Positions 8,197-18,256 of a stretch of DNA of 64,000 nucleotides are shown piece by piece. The translations under genes were made by a program, and so were the position numbers. Every line of letters starts with the position of its first letter. The first letter of the stretch is position 1. The notes under the pieces were generated by a model that saw only the letters and a program-made list of their open reading frames with translations, searched no databases and was not told the DNA's origin. Source of the DNA: Candidatus Lustribacter telmatis (GTDB lineage Bacteria; Vulcanimicrobiota; Vulcanimicrobiia; Vulcanimicrobiales; Vulcanimicrobiaceae); NCBI GenBank assembly GCA_003164045.1, contig PLRU01000093.1:58166-122165 (forward strand), in the 5' to 3' direction.

Positions 8197-9234
8197 GTGA
8201 GCGATATCGCCCTCGAGCGGCGGAGGCTTTCGTTTCTCGACCGCTACCTCACGCTGTGGATCGTCTTGGCAATGGTGCTTGGGATCGGTCTCGGCGCCCT
8301 CGGCTTTCATCTGCCGTCAGTCATCGTGCCCATCGGTCTCATCGTGATGATGTATCCGCCGTTTGCCCGTGTTCGCTACGAGCATATGTCAGCTGCGCTC
8401 CGCGACACTCGCCTTCTCGGGCTTTCGATCGTGCAGAACTGGGTGATCGCGCCGCTGTTGATGTTCGGACTTGCCGCCGCTTTTCTGCACGGGCGGCCCG
8501 ATTTATTCGCGGGTCTTGTAATGGTCGGGCTCGCACGGTGCATCGCGATGGTGGTCGTATGGAGCGAACTCGCTGGGGCCGATCGCGAGTATACCGCTGC
8601 GCTGGTCGCACTCAACTCGGTGTTTCAGGTATTTGCCTACGCGGCATACGCCTATCTCTTTGTGACCGTGCTGCCGCCGCTCGTGGGGCTCCCGAGCCTT
8701 GCCGTACATCTTTCCATAGCAACCGTTGCGGTCAGCGTGCTGATTTATCTGGGCATTCCAGCGGTGGCCGGCGCGCTCACTCGCTTGTTCCTTCGACCGC
8801 GCATAGGCATCGAGAAGTACGATGGCGGTTTTGTTCCGGCGATCGCGCCGCTCACGCTCATCGCACTACTCGTGACGATCGTCGCGATGTTCGCGCTGCA
8901 AGGGGCGCGCATCATCGCGCAACCGCTCGATGTACTCTATGTAGGCGCGCCGCTGACCATCTACTTCGGCATCATGTTCTACGTGTCGTTCTGGATGGGC
9001 AAATCCGTCGGCGCTTCCTACGGTCGCACGACCTCGCTCGCGCTGACGGCGGCGAGCAACAATTTTGAACTCGCCATCGCGGTCTGCATCGCCGTGTTCG
9101 GAATAAACTCCGGCGAGGCGTTCGCTTCCGTCATCGGACCGCTCGTCGAAGTGCCGGTCCTGCTCACGCTCGTTCACGTGGCGCTTCGAATGCGCGGTGG
9201 ATTCTCACGCGCAACACTTTTGGAGCAATCATGA
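8197..9234 (+). CDS. acr3: ACR3-family arsenite efflux permease
   Basis: A 345-residue membrane protein with about ten hydrophobic segments, exporting As(III) across the inner membrane. The N-terminal LSFLDRYLTLWIVLAMVLGI and the PPFARVRYE region are typical of ACR3. The functional Cys lies in GLARCIAMV and the conserved Glu in GPLVEVPVLL. GTG at 8197, one base after the arsI stop, was chosen; the longer track ORF runs through arsI in another frame. The stop overlaps the arsC start (ATGA). Confidence 0.95.
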   Translation: MSDIALERRRLSFLDRYLTLWIVLAMVLGIGLGALGFHLPSVIVPIGLIVMMYPPFARVRYEHMSAALRDTRLLGLSIVQNWVIAPLLMFGLAAAFLHGRPDLFAGLVMVGLARCIAMVVVWSELAGADREYTAALVALNSVFQVFAYAAYAYLFVTVLPPLVGLPSLAVHLSIATVAVSVLIYLGIPAVAGALTRLFLRPRIGIEKYDGGFVPAIAPLTLIALLVTIVAMFALQGARIIAQPLDVLYVGAPLTIYFGIMFYVSFWMGKSVGASYGRTTSLALTAASNNFELAIAVCIAVFGINSGEAFASVIGPLVEVPVLLTLVHVALRMRGGFSRATLLEQS

Positions 9235-9620
9235 AACCATCCGTTCTGTTCGTCTGCCGCCACAATACCGGCCGCTCCCAAATGGCCGAAGCGTATCTGC
9301 GCTCCTTCACCGGTGACGCGGTCGACGTGGCATCCGCCGGTACGATCGCCGCCGACGTGCCCGACCCCGGCGTCGTCGCGATCATGGCCGAAGATGGGAT
9401 CGACATTTCAGCCGCACGTCCCAAATTGCTGCAGTCCCAGCGCATGGAAGGCGTCGACCGGATTATTACGATGGGCTGCGACGTCGAAGGGGTGCCGCGC
9501 ATCGACGACGATTGGGGCCTACCGGATCCCAAGGGCCAACCACCGGAAGTCGTCCGCGAAATTCGCAACACCGTCAAGGCAAAGGCGCGGGCGCTCAGTG
9601 ACGAGTTGCTCGCGCGTTAG
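9231..9620 (+). CDS. arsC: Arsenate reductase, low-molecular-weight phosphatase type
   Basis: A 129-residue LMW-PTPase-fold arsenate reductase. The P-loop is VLFVCRHNTGRSQMAE (C9-X5-R) and the acid loop is WGLPDPKG. Only two cysteines exist, C9 and C83 (TMGCDVEG). Thioredoxin-linked enzymes such as B. subtilis ArsC relay electrons through C10, C82 and C89, and the third cysteine is missing here. Reduction by a small thiol or by another partner, as in mycothiol-linked enzymes, is possible. The last four bases overlap the stop of the converging M16 gene. Confidence 0.9.
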   Translation: MKPSVLFVCRHNTGRSQMAEAYLRSFTGDAVDVASAGTIAADVPDPGVVAIMAEDGIDISAARPKLLQSQRMEGVDRIITMGCDVEGVPRIDDDWGLPDPKGQPPEVVREIRNTVKAKARALSDELLAR

Positions 9621-11029
9621 GGCGCCTTAATTGCGTCCGGCCGGCCGAGGTCGAGCTGGTCGAGCGGAATCGTCGAGACGTTGGGATATTTAGCGGCGAT
9701 CGCAGCGCCGAAGATGCGCGCGTCGCCCGCGAGCACGATGAACAGATCGTCGAACGTTGCAGCGGCGAAGCGCTGCACCATCGCCGGATCGACCGCTTCG
9801 ATTTCGGGCAGATAGTCGCCGAGTTCGGAGAGCGGCACGTCGTAGAGCGCGAGCTCGCCGAGCACGCCCGCGATGCCGTCGATCGTTTCGACGGAGCGTG
9901 AGAACCCGCCGCTGATCGTGGCTTTGCGCGTCACGAGCTCCGCCGCTTCGGGCGGCGCCGTCGCGAGCCCGTGCAGCGTTTCGAGCACCACGCCGACCGC
10001 CTCTTCCACCTTGGTGTGGTCGACGAGCGTTGAAGCTAAGAACATGCCGGGTTCGCGGCGCGCGATGAGCTGCGCGCCGGCGCCGTACGAGAGCCCGCGC
10101 TTGACGCGCACTTCCTGATTGAGGCGGCCGCTGTAGCCCGACAGCACGGCCGTGGCGACGACGCCCGCGGCATACGTGGGGGCGCGCCGCGCAATGCCGA
10201 CGCGGCCGACGAGAATTGCCGTGCGTCCGGCATCGGGTTTGTCGACGATGACGACGCGCGCTCGCGGCGGCGGCGCCGTGAACGGCGCCGGAACCGGAAG
10301 CGGCGCTGCGGGGGCGCGCCAATCGCCGAACTGCCGCTCGGCCAGCGCAAACGCTTCGTCGGGAACGCAGTCACCGCCGACGATCAGCGTGGCGTTGTCG
10401 GGCCGGAAGTACCGCGCGTGAAAGGCGACGACGCGATCGCGATCGAGCGAGGCCAGCGTATCCGCCGTACCGGAAACCGGATGCCCGTACGGCGACGATG
10501 CGAACGCCACGCGTTGCGCCACGAAGCGCGCGAGCGCACTCGGGCTGCTATAGCTCAGCGCCAGATCGCCGATGGCTTTCGCGCGCACGCGTTCGACTTC
10601 GGCTTGCGGGAACGACGGCTGCCGCACGATCTCATCGAAGAGCGCGAACGCTTTCTCGAACACGTGCGTCAGCGCGGTCAGCGACACGACCGACGCATCG
10701 TAGCCCGAGGCGGCGTCGAGCCGCGCACCCCATCCGTCGATCGCTTGCGCGATCTCGACGGCGGATTTCGTAGCGGTGCCTTGCGTGAGCAGCGAGGTCG
10801 TGAGCGTGGCGAGGCCCGCTTCGGCTTCGGTCTCGGCGGATGCGCCGCCGCGCACGAGCAGTTGCGCCGCGATCAACGGCACGGCATAGGCTTTGGGAGC
10901 ACTGCGCACCGGAAATACGATAACACGCAGGCCGTTGGCGAGCGTGCGTTCCAGCGGCAGCGGCAGTTCTGCGCGGTGCGGGGCGCCGGGCGACGGCGGC
11001 TTCTCGAGGGTCGTCAGCGGTTGTGTCAC
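9617..11029 (-). CDS. M16 peptidase family protein, inactive partner subunit
   Basis: A 470-residue M16 (pitrilysin/insulinase) fold. At the place of the zinc motif it reads GLATLTTSLLTQGTA, so HxxEH is absent and it cannot be catalytic alone. C-terminal M16 repeats are recognisable (RGLSYGAGAQL, GYSGRLNQEVR). In two-gene M16B systems one subunit holds the zinc and the other supplies the R/Y substrate-binding pair; RGLSYG fits that role. Translation is coupled to the upstream catalytic subunit by a four-base overlap. There is no clear signal peptide. Confidence 0.88.
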   Translation of the reverse strand: MTQPLTTLEKPPSPGAPHRAELPLPLERTLANGLRVIVFPVRSAPKAYAVPLIAAQLLVRGGASAETEAEAGLATLTTSLLTQGTATKSAVEIAQAIDGWGARLDAASGYDASVVSLTALTHVFEKAFALFDEIVRQPSFPQAEVERVRAKAIGDLALSYSSPSALARFVAQRVAFASSPYGHPVSGTADTLASLDRDRVVAFHARYFRPDNATLIVGGDCVPDEAFALAERQFGDWRAPAAPLPVPAPFTAPPPRARVVIVDKPDAGRTAILVGRVGIARRAPTYAAGVVATAVLSGYSGRLNQEVRVKRGLSYGAGAQLIARREPGMFLASTLVDHTKVEEAVGVVLETLHGLATAPPEAAELVTRKATISGGFSRSVETIDGIAGVLGELALYDVPLSELGDYLPEIEAVDPAMVQRFAAATFDDLFIVLAGDARIFGAAIAAKYPNVSTIPLDQLDLGRPDAIKAP

Positions 11030-12312
11030 AGCGGTAAGTATTCGATCGTGGTGCGGTTCTCGACCGTGAGGTATTGGCGTGCCACGCGCTGCACGTCGGC
11101 GCCGGTCACGGCGCGATAGCGATCGAGGTCGCTATTGAGAGCACCCGGGTCGTCGCGTTCGATCGCGCTGCGCACGAGCGCGACCGCGATGTTGTTGTAG
11201 GTCTGGCGGCTCCGCACGAACGAACTCGCGATCTGCGTGCGCACGCGCTCCATCTCATCCGCGGCGGGCAACTCGTCGCGCAGCTTCGCGATCTCCGCAT
11301 CGAGCGCTGCGCGCACCTTTTCGATCGGGATGCCCGTACTGGCGATCGCGCGAAACGAGAAGAGGCCCGGCTGTTCGCGCAGATCGGCGCTGGCATGGGC
11401 GGCCGTTGCGACGCGCTGGTGATAGACGAGCGACTGATAGAGCCGCGAACTCTTGCCCATGCCGAGCAGCGTTTCGACGATGTCGAGCGCCGCGGCATCG
11501 GGATGCCGCCAAGCGGGGATGTGATAGGCGTATTCCACTGCCGGCAACGGCACGTTCGCCGCACGGTAGGTGTACGTGCGCTCCGCCAGTTGCGGCGGTT
11601 CGAGCACCTCGACGCGCGGAATCGGGGCCGCCGGTTGCGGTACGCGCCCGAAATATTTATCGATCCACGCGTTCGCCTGCACCGGGTCGAAGTCGCCGAC
11701 GACCACCAGCACCGCATTGTCGGGCCGGTAGAACGTGCGATGGAAGGCGACGACGTCGTCGAGCGTCGCTGCGCGCAAGTTCTCCGGATCCCCGATTACG
11801 CCGCGCTTATACGGATGCTTTACGAACGACTCGCGGTTGACGAGTTCGTCGAGCATGCCATATGGTTCGGCGAGAATGCGTTGATCGTATTCGCCGATCA
11901 CCACGTCGCGCTCGGTATGAAAGTGCTCTTCGATCACCGCCAGAGAACCCAGCCGATCGGCTTCGGCCCACAACAGCGTCTCGAGATAATTCGACGGCAC
12001 GACTTCGTAGTAGTTCGTGATGTCGTCGGCCGTGAACGCGTTGTTGAGACCGCCGATGTCTTCGGTAAGGCGATCGATCGTCTCGGGGCGCGTGTTCTTC
12101 GTGCCCTTGAACATCAAGTGCTCGAAGAGGTGCGCGAAACCGGAACGGCCCGGCGGATCGTCTTTGCCGCCGACGCGATAGCCGACATTGATGGCAACGG
12201 ACGGGACTCGATGATCCTCGACCAGCAATACGCGGAGACCGTTGGGCAGGGTGCGATCCGTGAAGTCGATGGGCGCGACCGCGATCCCGGCGCCCGTTAC
12301 TGTACTGGTCAA
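11026..12312 (-). CDS. Zinc M16 peptidase, catalytic subunit
   Basis: A 428-residue metallopeptidase of the M16B (mitochondrial-processing-peptidase-like) family. The inverted zinc motif HxxEH is visible in FAHLFEHLMFKGT, and the downstream Glu ligand falls in the EDIGGLNNAFTADDITNYYEV region. The substrate-binding half has RPDNAVLVVVGDFD. With the inactive partner encoded next it should form a clamshell that degrades oligopeptides. The start is 59 bases from the divergent tamB start, so the two share a short promoter region. Confidence 0.93.
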   Translation of the reverse strand: MTSTVTGAGIAVAPIDFTDRTLPNGLRVLLVEDHRVPSVAINVGYRVGGKDDPPGRSGFAHLFEHLMFKGTKNTRPETIDRLTEDIGGLNNAFTADDITNYYEVVPSNYLETLLWAEADRLGSLAVIEEHFHTERDVVIGEYDQRILAEPYGMLDELVNRESFVKHPYKRGVIGDPENLRAATLDDVVAFHRTFYRPDNAVLVVVGDFDPVQANAWIDKYFGRVPQPAAPIPRVEVLEPPQLAERTYTYRAANVPLPAVEYAYHIPAWRHPDAAALDIVETLLGMGKSSRLYQSLVYHQRVATAAHASADLREQPGLFSFRAIASTGIPIEKVRAALDAEIAKLRDELPAADEMERVRTQIASSFVRSRQTYNNIAVALVRSAIERDDPGALNSDLDRYRAVTGADVQRVARQYLTVENRTTIEYLPL

Positions 12313-12371
12313 GATTGGCCGAATGCGCGCTGGGCGCTATGTTTCCCCCTTCGGTGGGCAGAAGAGTCGTA

Positions 12372-15300
12372 ATGCGTCGATATGCCGTGATTGGGGGGGC
12401 CGCGCTTGTCGCGCTGGCCGTCCTTGCGGCGGCACTGGTGTTCCACGACGCGCTGGCGACGGTAATCGTGCGCAGCGTCGCATCCGCCGCCGGCTATAAC
12501 GTGCGGTTCGACCACCTCCAAGTCGGGTTCACCTCGGCGACCGCTATGGGGACCAACGTGACCAACCGCGCGGGCGAGCCGGTGTTCGAGGCGGGCCGCA
12601 TCGACGTGCGCTACTCGATTCGCAACGTGCTGCCCGGGAGCAGCCGCCGCCGCTTCGGGATTTCGGCGCTCGACATCCAGCGGCCCAAGATGACGCTCAT
12701 CCACCACGCCGACGGGACCTACAACGTCGCACTGCCCGCGAATTCAACCTCGGCGAAGCCCGACACGTCGCCGATCGACCTGCGCGTGCGCATCCGCGAC
12801 GGGTCGGTCGTGTTGCTGGACCGCTTCGTGGTGCCCGGCCAGGAACGGCGTCAGCGCATCGTCGGCCTCGCCACGGATGCGGTGATCGCGCCGCACGCGC
12901 ACTCGTTCTATAACGTGAAGTTCGACCTCGACGACGGCCGCGCGCTGCACCGCGTCATCGGGAAGGCAACATTTTCCACCGACCACGGCTTCGAATCGCA
13001 GCACTGGACCGCCGCCGACATTCCGGTCGGCCCGCTGCTCGATTTCGCGCTGCCGTCGCATTTGGTGAACATCGTCGACGGCAACGTGCGCAACGTCGAT
13101 GGCCGCATCTACACGTTCGTCGATCCCGACGGCACGACGCACACGCACACCGCGCTGCGCGCCGATCTCGATACCGGTAAAATCTACATCGCCGGCGTGA
13201 TCAAGCCGCTGCGCGACGCGCACGGACACATGATCGCCTACGACAACGGGCTCACGACGACGGGCATCGACGCAACGCTGGCCGGCGTACCGCTGCATTT
13301 GGAAGGCGGCGTCTACGATCTCGCCGCGCCGAAGCTGCGCTTCGCCTTGGTGGGCCGGGGAGAAATCGAGCAACTGCAGCAAGCCATCGCGGCATCGCAG
13401 CGCCAACCGCTGACGGGCGATTTGTCGTTTACCCTGCGCGGCTCGGGCGACCTCAACGCGCCGGTCGTCAACGGAACGTTTTCGGCGCCGGAAATGGTGT
13501 ATCGCGGTCTGCCCGTGAGCCACCCAAGCGGAACGTTCTCGATTCACGGCAGCGATCTCGACTTGCTCGGCGCCTCGTTCGCCTACGGGCCGGTGAACGT
13601 TGAAGCGCACGGCACGCTCGCGCTCGAAAAGGAGGTCGGCGTGAACCTCGTCGTCACGCTGCACGCCGGCGGTGACCGGCTGCCGTACGTCTCGCAGTTG
13701 CTGCGCGGCCTGCCGTTGACCAGCGTCGTACACGTGCAAGGCATCGGCACGCGCCTCGCGAGCGCGGGAATCGTGTACGGCGACGCGCGCGACGGCCGGC
13801 TCGATGCGCTCTTCAACGTGAACGGCGACGGCGTCGGCGTGATCGGACCGTTCTCGATCGAACGCAACGACGGCGCGTCGCTGTACGCGCGCATCGCGCT
13901 CGATCGCCCGAAGGCCGGCGTGCTCGGCATCATCGACGCGCACCGCATGTCGCTGCGCCCCGGCGCGATCCCAGTGCTGCCGGGTTTCCGCCTGGCGGAA
14001 TTTCCCAGCGTAGCGGGAACGCTCGACGCGCAGATCGTCGGCGCGGTCGATGCGAGCCGCCTCGATGCGCTCAGCGGACACGTGCGTTTAGGCGGCGTGC
14101 GCTACGGCGCGCTGACGGCAAACGCGACCGCCGATCTCGGCACGGCCGGCGACGGTACTCAGCGCGGCGGCGTACACGTGACCTCATCGCTCGGCACGCT
14201 CGACGGCAACGCGGCATATGCCGGCGGACTCGTCGGGTTCGACGGGCGCCTGCGCTCATCGTTCGCGCAGCTGCAGCCGCTGACCGGAAATCTCGGCGCG
14301 CGCGGCCGCATCGACGGCACGCTGCTCGCGCTCTCCGACGGCACGACGTCGGCCGCGCAAACGTCCGACCTGCACTTCGACGGCGCCAGCATCGCCGGCG
14401 TGCCGTTGCGCTCCGCGACGGCAACGGCCACGCTGCAAGGACAGAAGCTCGACGTGCGCGCGCTGCAGCTCGGCATTGCCGGTGGCACCGTCACCGTTCT
14501 CGGCTCGCTCGGCAGCGGCGGCGAACTGACCGCAACCACGAGCGCGCTCGATCTGCATGCCCTGACCGGGCCGCACATTCCGCTCACGGCCGGTACGGTG
14601 CGGGCCAACGCGCGCGTGCACGGCACGCTCGATGCGCCGGACGCAAACGTCGCGCTGATCGTCGCCGGCGCGCGCTGGCACGGCATCGGTCTTTCGGGCA
14701 ACGCCTTCGCCAACTACAACCGCGGAACGCTGCACCTGAGCGATGCGACCGTGCTTGCACTCGACTCGTACGCGTCCGCCGGCGGAACGGTCGCGCACAT
14801 CGACGGCAAAGGGACGCCCACGCTCGACGTGACCGCGAACCTGCACGGCGCGCAGGTCGCGCCGATTGCTAGCGCCCTGCACTTGCCGCTGCGGTATCCC
14901 GACGGCGAAATCGACGCGGATCTGCACGCCACCGGCAACGCGAACGCGCCGCAAGTCGCGGGCTCCGTGCGCATTCCGCAAGGTTCGCTCAACGGCTTGA
15001 ATTTCAGCAACGCGAAGGTGGCGATCTCCGGCGGCCCCGCCAACGTCAGCGCCCGTAACGGCACGGTGATGGTCGGCTCGACGGCGATCGCCTTCTCCGG
15101 CGACGCCGGTCCGGCAACGCAGCGCATCGACCTGCGCGCGCCGCACGTGAACCTCGCCGACTTCAACGATTACTTCGATGCCGCCGATACGCTCGCCGGC
15201 AGCGGCCACGCGATCGCCAACGCCGGCCGCTCGAGCGCCGGCTTAACGACGAGCGGCGACGTGCTGATCACCGATGCGCGCTACCGGCGCTTCAACGTCG

Positions 15301-17447
15301 GCAACCTCTCCGCGACGTGGCAGAGCGCCGGGCATACCGTGCACGCAAACGGCAGCGTGCAAAGCGATCACGGTTCGATTGCGCTCACCGGCGACGTCAC
15401 GCTGCCCGCGAGCGATCCGTTGCGCGATACGAACCACCGCAGCACGCTTGCCGCAAACGCGACGCTCGCCAATCTCGATCTCGCGCAGTGGCTGCCGACG
15501 GCCGGCGTGACGTTCCCAATCTTGGGCATCGTAAACGGTACGGCCCACGCGTCGGGAACGCTCGCCGCGCCGTCGTTCGCCGCGGACGCAGCGGTGAGCA
15601 ACGGGGTCGTCCGCGGCTATCCGCTCTCCGCGTTCACGTTCGCGGCAACGGGCGATGCCCATAGCGCCCACCTCACCGCACTGCATCTCGCCGGCCCCGG
15701 ACTCACCGCGGATGCATCGGGAACGCTCGGTTACGGCCCAAGCGATCCGGTCGCGATCGCGCTGCACGCGCAGAGCGATGACGTCGCGCTGTTGGCCAAG
15801 AGCTTGGGCGCAAAGCTCGACATCAGCGGTACGTTGGACACCACGGTGAACGCGACCGGCTCGCGCAACGCGCCGCACCTCGCGCAAACGATCGACGCGA
15901 CGAATTTCCGCTCCGGCAAATACACGATGCCGAAAATGCGCGCCCAGCTCGCAGCCGATCTGCAGACGCTGCAATTACAGTCGTTTGAAGCCGATCTCGT
16001 GCGCGGACGATTGCTCGCGACCGCAACGCTCCCGATCCGTCTCACCGCACCCATCGGCCTGCGCAACGATCCGTTGACGGCCACGCTGCGCGCCGAAGGC
16101 ATCGATCTCGCGCAGTTCGACGCGCTGCTGCCGAACGGCACGAAAATCGGCGGCACGATCGACGGACAAATCGCCGCCGGCGGAACCGAAAGCACTCCGG
16201 CGATCACCGGAACGATGACGCTCGCCGGCGGCAGCTATGCATCGAATCTCTTGCGCTCGGGGCTCACCAACGGCCGCGCGCGGCTCGACTTCACGCAAGC
16301 GCAGGCGCGTCTGACCGGCGTACACACCGACATCGGCGGCGGCACAATCGACGGCACGGCGAGCGCAACGTTCGGCGATCTGCGCGCCCTGCAGCGCACG
16401 CTCGCCTTCAACAGTCAGTTCACGGCGCAGCACGCCGCAATCAACGTCGCCAACCTCTTCCGGGGCACCGTCGACGGCGCGCTCACCGCGAACAAATCGC
16501 AAGGCGATATCCCAACGCTCGGCGGCACGCTCGCGTTTACCAAAACGCGCCTGCCGCTGGCCGCATTGATCCCCAAGACACCGGCCCAAGAAGGCCCGCG
16601 TACACCGGCAACCGTGGCGTTCGATCTCAACGTGCAAGTAGGCAACGACGTGCGCGTGACCGGCCCCGGCGTCGATATCGGCGCCCGCGGAGCCGTGGCC
16701 ATCGGCGGCAACCTCGCTCATCCCGAGCTGAGCGGGAAGATCACGTCGACCGACGGTACGCTGAGCTTCTACCGCACGTTCGTGCTGCGCCAAGGCACGG
16801 TCGCTTTTCAGCCCGCCGACGGTTTGGTTCCGAACGTCGATGCCACCGCAACCACGCACGTCACGAATCCCGACACCGACGTGCTCTTGCACGTCACCGG
16901 ACCCGCGACGAGTCTCAATCTCGATCTCGCCTCGAATCCGAGTTACGACAAAGAGCAAATACTCGGACTGCTGGTCGGCGCGCAAGCTTTCGGCGCCGTG
17001 CCCGGCATCGAGACGGCGAACAGCGGCAGCGTCTCCGCCGGCAGCATCGCCGGCGGCTTCCTCGGGCAAGAGTTCACGCAGAGCTTATTGCAGCCGATCG
17101 GCAGCGGCCTCGGGCAAGCCCTCGGCTTCGAGGATCTCGCGCTGGGCTATGATTTCGGCACCGGCCTCTCCGCCGGCGCGCGCAAACAAATCAGCAAGAA
17201 ACTGTATGCTACGTTCAACCAAACTTTTGGCGGTGACCAGCGCCAAACGATCGGCCTGAACTACGATTTGCCGCGCAACGCATCGATTGCATTGACGGCC
17301 TTTAACGCCGGCAATCAGGCGCCGTCGCTGGTTCTCACGCAGCAGCTCTTTGCGCCGACCGAGCCGACCAACTACACCCTGCAGGCGCTGCAGCCGCCGC
17401 CCGGGATCGCCGACGTCGTACTGACCTACCAGCGGAAATTCCGCTAA
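12372..17447 (+). CDS. tamB: TamB/YtfN-like inter-membrane protein
   Basis: A very large protein of about 1,691 residues, with one N-terminal membrane anchor (YAVIGGAALVALAVLAAAL) and then a long beta-rich periplasmic repeat region of AsmA/TamB character. The C-terminal third is the TamB (DUF490) domain, with NPSYDKEQILGLLVGAQAFG near its end and a final aromatic-rich strand (VVLTYQRKFR). TamB bridges inner and outer membranes and takes part in outer-membrane protein insertion and phospholipid transport. No Omp85/TamA gene is adjacent. ATG at 12372 is preferred over 12315 because it directly precedes the membrane anchor. Its presence argues for a diderm cell. Confidence 0.88.
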   Translation: MRRYAVIGGAALVALAVLAAALVFHDALATVIVRSVASAAGYNVRFDHLQVGFTSATAMGTNVTNRAGEPVFEAGRIDVRYSIRNVLPGSSRRRFGISALDIQRPKMTLIHHADGTYNVALPANSTSAKPDTSPIDLRVRIRDGSVVLLDRFVVPGQERRQRIVGLATDAVIAPHAHSFYNVKFDLDDGRALHRVIGKATFSTDHGFESQHWTAADIPVGPLLDFALPSHLVNIVDGNVRNVDGRIYTFVDPDGTTHTHTALRADLDTGKIYIAGVIKPLRDAHGHMIAYDNGLTTTGIDATLAGVPLHLEGGVYDLAAPKLRFALVGRGEIEQLQQAIAASQRQPLTGDLSFTLRGSGDLNAPVVNGTFSAPEMVYRGLPVSHPSGTFSIHGSDLDLLGASFAYGPVNVEAHGTLALEKEVGVNLVVTLHAGGDRLPYVSQLLRGLPLTSVVHVQGIGTRLASAGIVYGDARDGRLDALFNVNGDGVGVIGPFSIERNDGASLYARIALDRPKAGVLGIIDAHRMSLRPGAIPVLPGFRLAEFPSVAGTLDAQIVGAVDASRLDALSGHVRLGGVRYGALTANATADLGTAGDGTQRGGVHVTSSLGTLDGNAAYAGGLVGFDGRLRSSFAQLQPLTGNLGARGRIDGTLLALSDGTTSAAQTSDLHFDGASIAGVPLRSATATATLQGQKLDVRALQLGIAGGTVTVLGSLGSGGELTATTSALDLHALTGPHIPLTAGTVRANARVHGTLDAPDANVALIVAGARWHGIGLSGNAFANYNRGTLHLSDATVLALDSYASAGGTVAHIDGKGTPTLDVTANLHGAQVAPIASALHLPLRYPDGEIDADLHATGNANAPQVAGSVRIPQGSLNGLNFSNAKVAISGGPANVSARNGTVMVGSTAIAFSGDAGPATQRIDLRAPHVNLADFNDYFDAADTLAGSGHAIANAGRSSAGLTTSGDVLITDARYRRFNVGNLSATWQSAGHTVHANGSVQSDHGSIALTGDVTLPASDPLRDTNHRSTLAANATLANLDLAQWLPTAGVTFPILGIVNGTAHASGTLAAPSFAADAAVSNGVVRGYPLSAFTFAATGDAHSAHLTALHLAGPGLTADASGTLGYGPSDPVAIALHAQSDDVALLAKSLGAKLDISGTLDTTVNATGSRNAPHLAQTIDATNFRSGKYTMPKMRAQLAADLQTLQLQSFEADLVRGRLLATATLPIRLTAPIGLRNDPLTATLRAEGIDLAQFDALLPNGTKIGGTIDGQIAAGGTESTPAITGTMTLAGGSYASNLLRSGLTNGRARLDFTQAQARLTGVHTDIGGGTIDGTASATFGDLRALQRTLAFNSQFTAQHAAINVANLFRGTVDGALTANKSQGDIPTLGGTLAFTKTRLPLAALIPKTPAQEGPRTPATVAFDLNVQVGNDVRVTGPGVDIGARGAVAIGGNLAHPELSGKITSTDGTLSFYRTFVLRQGTVAFQPADGLVPNVDATATTHVTNPDTDVLLHVTGPATSLNLDLASNPSYDKEQILGLLVGAQAFGAVPGIETANSGSVSAGSIAGGFLGQEFTQSLLQPIGSGLGQALGFEDLALGYDFGTGLSAGARKQISKKLYATFNQTFGGDQRQTIGLNYDLPRNASIALTAFNAGNQAPSLVLTQQLFAPTEPTNYTLQALQPPPGIADVVLTYQRKFR

Positions 17448-17499
17448 AGCGTACGCTGGGATCGCGATGAAGGTGCCTCACTTGGAGTAGGCTATCATC

Positions 17500-18222
17500 A
17501 TGGATCTCCATCCATCGGCAAGTGCATACCACGGCGGGAATACGATTCTCGATCGGCTCGATCGATCCGAACGAGAAGCATTATTGCCGCACTTGCACGT
17601 GTTCGACGAAGAAGAATCGAACGTCATCCGAACGCGCGGTCAGCCGATTGAGGCCGTGTATTTCCCGATCGATGCCGTCTATTCGGTCGTGGTGGAACTC
17701 TCGCAAGGCCATACCTACGAGGTCGATGTGATCGGGCGCGGCGGCGTGGTTGGCGCGGAACTCGCGATTGGCGCCCATCGCGCATTGCGCACGGTGTTGT
17801 GTCAAGCCGGCGGACGCGTCGCGCAATTACCGAGCGAATATTTCAAAGAGACGCTTACGCGGGATAAGTCATTCTTCCTGAGCGTGAGTGAATCGCTGCG
17901 CCGCCAGTGGTTCGATAGCCAGCAAACCGTTGCGTGCAATTTCGTCCACACGCTCGAGCAGCGCGCAGCGCGATGGATTCTCATGACGCAGGATCAAAGC
18001 GGCCGCGACTGCTTTCCGATGCGCCGGGAGTATCTCTCCATCATGCTCGGTCTCACTCCGGCGAAGGTGGGCGAACCGCTCGCCGTGCTCGAGCAGCTCG
18101 ACTGCATCCGCTACGAAGACGAACACGTCACGGTCACGTCGCGCGAGGCGCTGCACGAGTACGTTTGCGAGTGCTACGACCTCCAGATGATCGTGCCGCT
18201 GAACCGCGATGGGAAGCCTTGA
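17500..18222 (+). CDS. Crp/Fnr-family transcription regulator
   Basis: A 240-residue protein with an N-terminal cyclic-nucleotide-binding-like beta barrel (residues about 20-130, AVYFPIDAVYSVVVELSQGH) and a C-terminal winged helix (REYLSIMLGLTPAKVGEPLAVLEQL). There is no N-terminal Fnr-type cysteine cluster. The barrel lacks the RxS cAMP signature of CRP, so the effector is unknown. The last codons overlap the -35 box of the following SOS-controlled gene. Upstream GGAG lies 12 bases before the ATG. Confidence 0.9.
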   Translation: MDLHPSASAYHGGNTILDRLDRSEREALLPHLHVFDEEESNVIRTRGQPIEAVYFPIDAVYSVVVELSQGHTYEVDVIGRGGVVGAELAIGAHRALRTVLCQAGGRVAQLPSEYFKETLTRDKSFFLSVSESLRRQWFDSQQTVACNFVHTLEQRAARWILMTQDQSGRDCFPMRREYLSIMLGLTPAKVGEPLAVLEQLDCIRYEDEHVTVTSREALHEYVCECYDLQMIVPLNRDGKP

Positions 18223-18247
18223 CAATCGAACATATGTTCGATATTAT
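18219..18247 (+). promoter_or_regulatory. SOS (LexA) box filling a consensus promoter
   Basis: TTGACA at 18219, a 17-base spacer and TATTAT at 18242 form a near-perfect sigma-70 promoter. The spacer and its edge consist of the 18-bp perfect palindrome ATCGAACATATGTTCGAT (18225-18242). This contains CGAACATATGTTCG, which fits the Bacillus/Actinobacteria LexA consensus CGAAC-RNRY-GTTCG. Bound LexA would block RNA polymerase directly. The predicted transcription start is about 18254, only a few bases before the ATG at 18257. Confidence 0.9.
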
Positions 18248-18256
18248 CGGGCTCCG

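Noticed and set aside
12744-14081. Large minus-strand ORFs across tamB
   Set aside because: Several overlapping antisense ORFs (also 14256, 15975) arise from GC-rich codon bias in tamB; no domain visible.
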